From positions 1-57,348 of the forward strand of contig JBKBKN010000021.1 of assembly GCA_046294625.1 (NCBI GenBank): a stretch of 57,348 nt of DNA. The letters run 5' to 3'. The notes beneath the pieces were generated by a model. The model was given only the letters and a program-made list of their open reading frames with translations, was not told where the DNA came from and ran no database searches. This document shows positions 52,160 to 57,348 of the stretch, one piece after another (the stretch's first letter is position 1; the number at the start of each line of letters is the position of its first letter). The position numbers and the translations under genes were made by a program. The stretch comes from JBKBKN01 sp046294625 (GTDB lineage: Bacteria; Bacteroidota; Bacteroidia; M30B66).

Positions 52160-53698
52160 TTATAAACTTACGGGGATTTCGAAATAACTTACCATTTCTA
52201 AGATAGTGCGCTGAATGGTAGAAGCATTTTTGTGCTGCGATGCTTCAATATAATTTTCCTGCAATTTTCTGAGATATTGCGGTCTTTGGCTTATCAGCCA
52301 TTGCGCTACATAATAATAGGTGAAAATTTCGAGCTGATTTTCGGCATTAATCACTCTTCCGCGCGATACTTTTTGATAGCGTTTAAAGGTATCGACACAT
52401 TTCTGATAATTCTTCTTCGCAAAATAACCTACCATTAAAATAATAAAAATGCTATCGACACTCTCCGAGAAGGTAATCTGCTGATAAACAATCATCATGG
52501 TTTCAAGCGTGTCGATACCTTTTAATATTTGCTCTTCATCACCAAGCATGAGCAAAGCTGAATAGGTTAGCTTCAGGTGTATAAAGTGATTGATATTAAT
52601 CGCTTGTTCCCAATGTTTCTGACGCAAAAGATATTCGCATCGCTCAATCAATTTCGAAATATCTTTTAAATCGTCTTTGGGTGCAATCTCCCGAAAGTTT
52701 TTTCGGTGGTTAATTGAGTGATACTTAGAAAGATAATATGTCGATTTAATAGCTATAGCATAGAGTTCTGGTAGGTTCACATAGTTCTGCCAGAAATAAA
52801 GGTGGGTATTGTGCAATAGCAATTGATTATAATCAGACTTGTCTTCCTTACGACTCAGGTCGGCAAAGGAGTGATTGAGTTTGAAAAAAATCGTTTTACT
52901 AAGCAAATCTTCAAGTAAAGGGAAAGTAATCGCCGGATTTCTCTGCAAATCTTCCAAAAGGTCGCTAAGCAGGGAGTTGTAATTTTCGGTAAGAAACTCC
53001 GTAGGACGGTAATAATGAATGATGAAGGCGGTAGCAAATCGACCTAAAATACTCACCTTCTCCGAAGGATGATGAAAATATTGTTTACAAAAATTTAGAT
53101 GTTCATCCAGATTTTTAATTACCGAGTCGTCTTTTACACTGATATTGAAATGTTGTCTCAGATAAAGATAGATTTGATTCAAATCCTTCTCATGGCCAAG
53201 CAAGGTATCAATTTGTAAATGGTGGTCGGTGGCTGTGGAATATGACTTTTGCAAGTAGGCTTGTTGCGAAAGAAACTCGAGTGATGATATTTGAGCTTTA
53301 TAGTCGTGAATGCGCTCGGCAATATCCAAAATCGCTTCAGCTAGTAAATTAGCTTCTCTTAAATTACCATTACTTAACATTATATCCAATTGGGTAATAT
53401 TTTCCTTTAGGTAGTTGGGAAAGTTACGGACGACAAATGCTGACAATTTGAATGTGTAAGAAGCCAGCTGATTAAACTTTTTCTTTGTTTCTATATCTGC
53501 ATCACCATAAACCTGAATACACAATTCGTCACCACCATCCGTGTCTGTAAAACCAGGCTTTATTGCTTCAACTAATTTGAGTGGAATTGCAGCATTGCTT
53601 TCTTCCAAATGTTCTTTGAAAGCATCCAGTATCAAAGGTGGCATCAGTTTAACAGCTTTCTGAATGGTCAGATATTGTATTTTATTGCCTGAATCCAT
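52160..53698 (-). CDS. Uncharacterised helical-repeat protein next to dnaG
   Basis: The 512-residue protein is almost entirely alpha-helical, with TPR-like spacing (examples: LDIMLSNGNLREANLLAEAILDIAER, LSQQAYLQKSYSTATDHH and, near the end, VGYFAKKNYQKCVDTFKRY). No catalytic motif, signal peptide or membrane segment is visible. I do not recognise the family. It begins 6 bases after dnaG ends and is almost certainly in the same transcript, which hints at a cytoplasmic partner or scaffold, but the primase link may be only positional. Confidence 0.75.
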   Translation of the reverse strand: MDSGNKIQYLTIQKAVKLMPPLILDAFKEHLEESNAAIPLKLVEAIKPGFTDTDGGDELCIQVYGDADIETKKKFNQLASYTFKLSAFVVRNFPNYLKENITQLDIMLSNGNLREANLLAEAILDIAERIHDYKAQISSLEFLSQQAYLQKSYSTATDHHLQIDTLLGHEKDLNQIYLYLRQHFNISVKDDSVIKNLDEHLNFCKQYFHHPSEKVSILGRFATAFIIHYYRPTEFLTENYNSLLSDLLEDLQRNPAITFPLLEDLLSKTIFFKLNHSFADLSRKEDKSDYNQLLLHNTHLYFWQNYVNLPELYAIAIKSTYYLSKYHSINHRKNFREIAPKDDLKDISKLIERCEYLLRQKHWEQAININHFIHLKLTYSALLMLGDEEQILKGIDTLETMMIVYQQITFSESVDSIFIILMVGYFAKKNYQKCVDTFKRYQKVSRGRVINAENQLEIFTYYYVAQWLISQRPQYLRKLQENYIEASQHKNASTIQRTILEMVSYFEIPVSL

Positions 53699-53704
53699 AG
53701 TCTT

Positions 53705-55663
53705 TTATCTCATTACCACATATTGCAGTTCTTTGCCCAATGTTTGTTTGATGTCTAAAAGTAATTTCAACTTTGTTAAAATTTCAAGCATTTTATCTTC
53801 ATCATTTTCATGTTCTAATTGTCGGCTCATTTCAGATTCCATCAACTCTAATTTTCTGATTTTGAATGAATAAACTGCTGATAGCACCGCTTTTTTCAGA
53901 TTGTAATTTTCGGTAGGAATGATGATATTATGCCTTTGCTGCCAGTTTTTAGAAAGCTCATGCTTCGATGTAACGAGCGAGATCAATTCATCTACAATAA
54001 CCGAGTCTGAATGTTGGAGCAATTCTTTTTCCATCGGATAAGGCATTCCTTCTTCTACCAAAAACAATTCAACGATTTTTTTCAGCGTTTGGTTTTCGAA
54101 ATCTAGAGTATCACTTAATAAATCATCTAATATATAATCTCCCACCCTTATTTCAATCAAACCATTATCAGACGGAAAATAGATCAGTTCATTGGCATAT
54201 TGCACCAGTAAGCGAACCAGATTTCTTTCCTGAAAACTAATCTGACTTCTCAGATCTGTTTTAGGCTTTTCCTGTGCTGCTTCTTCGTTTTGCTCTATAA
54301 ATTTTTGTTTATCTTGAACTACATTCTCTGCTTCATCTGCTTTGAATGCACCTTTCTGCTTTTTCAGTTTGATCAGCTTGGTAATTTCATCCAGCAGGAC
54401 AGATTCATCCGTGTCAAGTTTACGGGCACAAGCTTTGGCGTAAACGCTTCTGATAATCGGATCGGGAATTAAAGCAACAGATTGCACCATATCTTTAATC
54501 ATGATGGCTTTTTTGATGGGATCGTCGCCGGTCTCTTCCTTTAGCACCTTTAATTTGAAATCAATAAAATCCTGGGCGTGCTCTTTCAAATAACTTTGAA
54601 TGTAGAGTGGATTGTTTTTTCGTGCAAATGAATCGGGGTCATCTCCATCTGGGAATAAAACTATTTTCACATTCATTCCCTGCGATAGAATCATGTCGAT
54701 GCCTCTAAAAGAAGCTTTAATTCCTGCTGAGTCGCCATCATAAAGAATAGTAATGTTTTGACTGTAGCGGTGAATGATTCTGATTTGATCTTCGGTGAGC
54801 GAAGTGCCGGAAGACGCTACTACATTTTCTATACCGGCTTGATGTAAAGAAATCACATCCGTGTAGCCTTCTACCAAATAACAAAGGTCTTGTTGAATGA
54901 TTTGCTTTCGCGCCAGATGAATACCATACAATGCTTTGCTCTTGTAATAGACTTCAGACTCCGGCGAGTTCACATACTTTGCTAATTTCTTATCGTTGCC
55001 TAAAATCCGTCCACCAAAAGCAATCACTTTTCCACTCACATTGTGAATGGGAAACATCACCCGACCACGGAAACGGTCAAAGTGTTTGCCATCTTTTTCA
55101 ATCGTGAGTCCGGTTTTTACCAAAAAAATCAAATTGTAACCCGCCTTGAGCGCATCGTCAGTGAAAGTGGACCATCCATCGGGTGAATAGCCCAGGTTGA
55201 ATTTTCTGATCGTTTCATCCGAAAAACCACGTTCCTTAAAATAGGTATAAGCGATGCTTCGTCCTTCTTCCGTTTCCCAGAGTTTCTGTTCCAGATACTT
55301 TCCGGCAAACTCATTAACGAGCATCATGCTTTCCTTTTCCTTCAGCTCTTCTTTTTCACCTACCGAAACTGCCGTTTCTTCCACTTCGATATGATACCGT
55401 TTGGCTAATTGCTTAATCGCTTCAGGAAAATTCAATTTATCATGATCCATCACAAAACCCACAGCATTTCCTGAAGCACCACAACCAAAACATTTATAAA
55501 TTCCTTTGGCAGGAGAAACAGTGAAGGAAGGTGACTTTTCATTATGGAAAGGGCATAAACCCAAAAGATTTGCCCCCCTCCGTTTGAGTACAACATAGTC
55601 TCCAACCACATCTTCAATTCTGGCTGTCTCCAGCACTATCTCTACTGTTCTTTTTGAAATCAT
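53705..55663 (-). CDS. dnaG: DNA primase
   Basis: The 652-residue primase lays RNA primers at the replication fork. The CHC2 zinc finger is Cys37, His40, Cys58 and Cys61 (LGLCPFHNEKSPSFTVSP and YKCFGCGASGN). The catalytic core with TOPRIM is seen as LVEGYTDVISLHQAGIENVV and ITILYDGDSAGI (the Glu and Asp-x-Asp metal residues). A C-terminal helicase-binding region follows from about residue 470. The length is normal. It heads a two-gene unit with the helical-repeat protein. No clean promoter box was found in the AT-rich upstream region. Confidence 0.97.
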   Translation of the reverse strand: MISKRTVEIVLETARIEDVVGDYVVLKRRGANLLGLCPFHNEKSPSFTVSPAKGIYKCFGCGASGNAVGFVMDHDKLNFPEAIKQLAKRYHIEVEETAVSVGEKEELKEKESMMLVNEFAGKYLEQKLWETEEGRSIAYTYFKERGFSDETIRKFNLGYSPDGWSTFTDDALKAGYNLIFLVKTGLTIEKDGKHFDRFRGRVMFPIHNVSGKVIAFGGRILGNDKKLAKYVNSPESEVYYKSKALYGIHLARKQIIQQDLCYLVEGYTDVISLHQAGIENVVASSGTSLTEDQIRIIHRYSQNITILYDGDSAGIKASFRGIDMILSQGMNVKIVLFPDGDDPDSFARKNNPLYIQSYLKEHAQDFIDFKLKVLKEETGDDPIKKAIMIKDMVQSVALIPDPIIRSVYAKACARKLDTDESVLLDEITKLIKLKKQKGAFKADEAENVVQDKQKFIEQNEEAAQEKPKTDLRSQISFQERNLVRLLVQYANELIYFPSDNGLIEIRVGDYILDDLLSDTLDFENQTLKKIVELFLVEEGMPYPMEKELLQHSDSVIVDELISLVTSKHELSKNWQQRHNIIIPTENYNLKKAVLSAVYSFKIRKLELMESEMSRQLEHENDEDKMLEILTKLKLLLDIKQTLGKELQYVVMR

Positions 55664-56197
55664 GTATTGGAAAATGAATCACGAAAATACGGCCATTTGT
55701 TCAATATTGGGGTTTTGTTGAAAAAACAAAGTTGTTGCGGTTAAATGTGTTTTAACAAATGATTGATACCTAAATCTTACGGAAATTTATTGATAGCATT
55801 AAATTATGTTGGTTTTGAAAGCATCTTTTTTGAAGCGTTTTTTCTAGTTGAATATCAAAACGATTGACAACATTCACAAATCAATTTCAATCTAAAGGTA
55901 TTTGTATGAAAAAGATTATTTTATGCTTTCCCTGAGTAAAAATGGCATATGAAAATCTTATTGCACAAACTATATGGGCATCAAATTAAGCTAAACAATT
56001 TTATCAGAATGGTTGGAGAAATGTTGACAGCGTGGTTAAAACACAATGATAATACTAATTTAACAATTATTTGAAGGCCAAATAATTTGATGTGTTTAAG
56101 TAAATATCACTTCAGGCAAAATCTTACATCAGCGAAATAACGAAGTATTGTAAACTAAAAGTGAAATTAGTAGCTTTATATCATCAAAAACAAACCT
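55664..56197. other. AT-rich divergent intergenic region between dnaG and the glycine-rich gene
   Basis: This 534-base region is the longest gap in the window. It contains the promoter candidate at 56148-56178. A nine-codon ORF at 55906 (MKKIILCFP then stop) looks like a cut-off signal peptide and may be decay. I see no RNA gene, repeat or terminator. Confidence 0.5.
56148..56178 (+). promoter_or_regulatory. Candidate promoter of the glycine-rich gene (TTG-N20-TAGCTTTA)
   Basis: TTG (56148-56150), 20 bases, then TAGCTTTA (56171-56178), one base off TAnnTTTG. The box ends 19 bases before the ATG at 56198. Confidence 0.5.
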
Positions 56198-57348
56198 ATG
56201 AAAAGAACTTTACTTTCACTCTTCATGTTGTGTGTTCTAAGTTTCCTCTCGACGATAAATTTGGGAAAACTCAACGCACAAACTTTTAATTATGGTACTG
56301 GGAGCATTGCTTCCAATCCGGCAGGATTTAACACCGCGGGCTCTTTCACCGGCTATAACATAGTCGGCAATGATCTGACCATTACGGGCAATATTAACCT
56401 ACCTACCGGAACCTACAATTTTGCAAATGTAACTATTAACTCTGGCACTACGGTTACGGTAACCGGTAATTCGGCACCGCTTATTATTCGCTGTACCGGA
56501 AGTTTTGTCAACAATGGCGACTTGCGAGCTGTTGGCGGTAATGGCGGTAATGCTTCTGGCGTTACGGGAGGTGCAGCCGGCGTAGCAGTGGCCGGTGGCG
56601 TGAATGGCGGCGTGGGGGGTGCAGGTGGTGGTAATGCTACAGGTACCACTGCGCCAGGCGTAAGCTTCGGTACTTCAAGCGGTCGCGGTATGCAAGGATG
56701 CGGGGTAAGTAACACGCGTCCGTCTTGGGCAGGTCCTGGCGGAGGGGGAGGCGCATATGGCTCAGCCGGAGCAAATGGAGGTAATGGCTCTGGACAGACT
56801 ACCGGTTGTGCCACAGGTGGACTCGGTGGAAGCACCTATGGCAATGCTGCATTAACCCTACAAGTAGGTGCAAGCACGGCTTATTTCTCAGCCGGACAAA
56901 CTACTGCAGGAGACCGATGGATATTAGGCGGTAGCAGTGGTGCCGGAGGGCATGGTACACAAAGTTTTCTAGCATCTGCTCGCGCAGCTGGTGGTGGAGG
57001 GGGCGCATCAGGAGGAGCTATCCAAATTGTGGCCAACAGCGTTACCATTGGTTCGGGTGCATGGATTCGTTGCCGTGGTGGTAATGGTGGTAACGGTTCG
57101 GTATCTTCCGGTGGTAATGCCGGCGGCGGCGGCGGTGGCGGTGGATCAGGCGGCACTGTAAATATTCAATACATGAGTAGCTACACCAACAATGGTACCA
57201 TTCAAGTAGCAGGTGGTATTGGTGGCAATCCTGGTTTTGGAAGCACTGGTATAGGTGGAGCAGGTGGTAATGGTGGAGCTGGCCGTCAGTTAATAGAGCA
57301 GGATGTGGTTTTGTGCACCCCGCCTACTGTATCAGCTGCATCGTTTAG
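56198..57348 (+). CDS. Glycine-rich exported protein, 3' end missing
   Basis: The frame from ATG 56198 stays open to the window edge (383 codons plus two bases), so the gene continues outside. The product starts MKRTLLSLFMLCVLSFLST with a signal peptide ending near KLNAQ-T. A beta-helix-like stretch comes next (LTITGNINLPTGTYNFANVT, IIRCTGSFVNNGDLRAVGG), then long glycine-rich tracts (GGNGGNASG, AGGGGGASGG, AGGGGGGGGSGG). The sequence resembles parts of other Bacteroidota surface proteins that end in a T9SS signal, which would lie beyond the edge. It is GC-richer than its neighbours because of the GGN codons. The function is unknown; a structural or adhesive surface protein is likely. Confidence 0.85.
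   Translation, partial: MKRTLLSLFMLCVLSFLSTINLGKLNAQTFNYGTGSIASNPAGFNTAGSFTGYNIVGNDLTITGNINLPTGTYNFANVTINSGTTVTVTGNSAPLIIRCTGSFVNNGDLRAVGGNGGNASGVTGGAAGVAVAGGVNGGVGGAGGGNATGTTAPGVSFGTSSGRGMQGCGVSNTRPSWAGPGGGGGAYGSAGANGGNGSGQTTGCATGGLGGSTYGNAALTLQVGASTAYFSAGQTTAGDRWILGGSSGAGGHGTQSFLASARAAGGGGGASGGAIQIVANSVTIGSGAWIRCRGGNGGNGSVSSGGNAGGGGGGGGSGGTVNIQYMSSYTNNGTIQVAGGIGGNPGFGSTGIGGAGGNGGAGRQLIEQDVVLCTPPTVSAASF

Noticed and set aside
56413..57156. Proline-rich minus-strand ORFs at 56413-56835 and 56881-57156
   Set aside because: They are shadows of glycine codons of the plus-strand gene at 56198, without start signals or recognisable domains.
1..57348. CRISPR arrays, insertion sequences, prophage or integrase genes
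   Set aside because: No regularly spaced repeats, no transposase or integrase motifs and no terminal inverted repeats with target duplications were found by eye.

Overview
The window looks like a draft or metagenome-derived scaffold of a member of the Bacteroidota (class Bacteroidia; I would not go finer). The main signs are several cell-surface proteins with C-terminal type IX secretion (T9SS) sorting domains, a C25-peptidase/PorU2-like sortase next to a PorV/PorQ-family barrel, a TonB-dependent receptor with a carboxypeptidase-like regulatory domain, little Shine-Dalgarno signal, and several copies of the Bacteroidota promoter box TAnnTTTG, including in front of both tRNA genes. Two runs of N (99 and 10 bases) interrupt genes. 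Coding density is high, and convergent genes often share or overlap their stops.

Layout. 1-5.7 kb: the end of a type B T9SS cargo protein, then a leftward block (Usp, cyclophilin, isoaspartyl peptidase, MBL hydrolase) and a divergent nucleoside phosphorylase. 5.7-11.8 kb: transglutaminase-like, DoxX and TerB-like proteins, a secreted Kazal-type inhibitor, a large PIG-L deacetylase and a HAEPLYID-type barrel. 11.9-15.5 kb: tRNA-Arg(ACG) with a strong terminator, a PKD-repeat T9SS protein and a methyltransferase. 15.6-27.2 kb: a TonB receptor, a DEAD-box helicase behind a structured leader, a GNAT-nitrilase fusion, dapD, a GT9 glycosyltransferase and the IMPase-lgt-mtaB block. 27.3-28.1 kb: tRNA-Glu, rpsT and an ArsC/Spx-like protein.

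28.4-39.6 kb: a 2350-residue lamin-tail/T9SS surface protein, then small housekeeping genes (msrA, SRPBCC, purS, pssA, acyltransferase). 40-46.1 kb: the PorV/PorQ-family protein and PorU2-like sortase. 46.2-51.6 kb: a complete RND tripartite efflux operon. 51.7-55.7 kb: a small exported protein, an uncharacterised helical protein and dnaG. 56.2 kb to the right edge: the 5' part of a glycine-rich exported protein that runs off the window without a stop codon.

A common thread is surface display. At least four proteins carry recognisable T9SS signals (left edge, Kazal protein, PKD protein, 2350-aa protein), and the window also encodes a likely sortase/anchoring pair. I saw no CRISPR array, prophage, plasmid function or insertion sequence. 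The least ordinary items are the PorU2 pair, the Kazal-plus-T9SS protein, the helicase leader, the tRNA-Glu/rpsT arrangement, two near-leaderless promoters, and the 512-residue protein behind dnaG.
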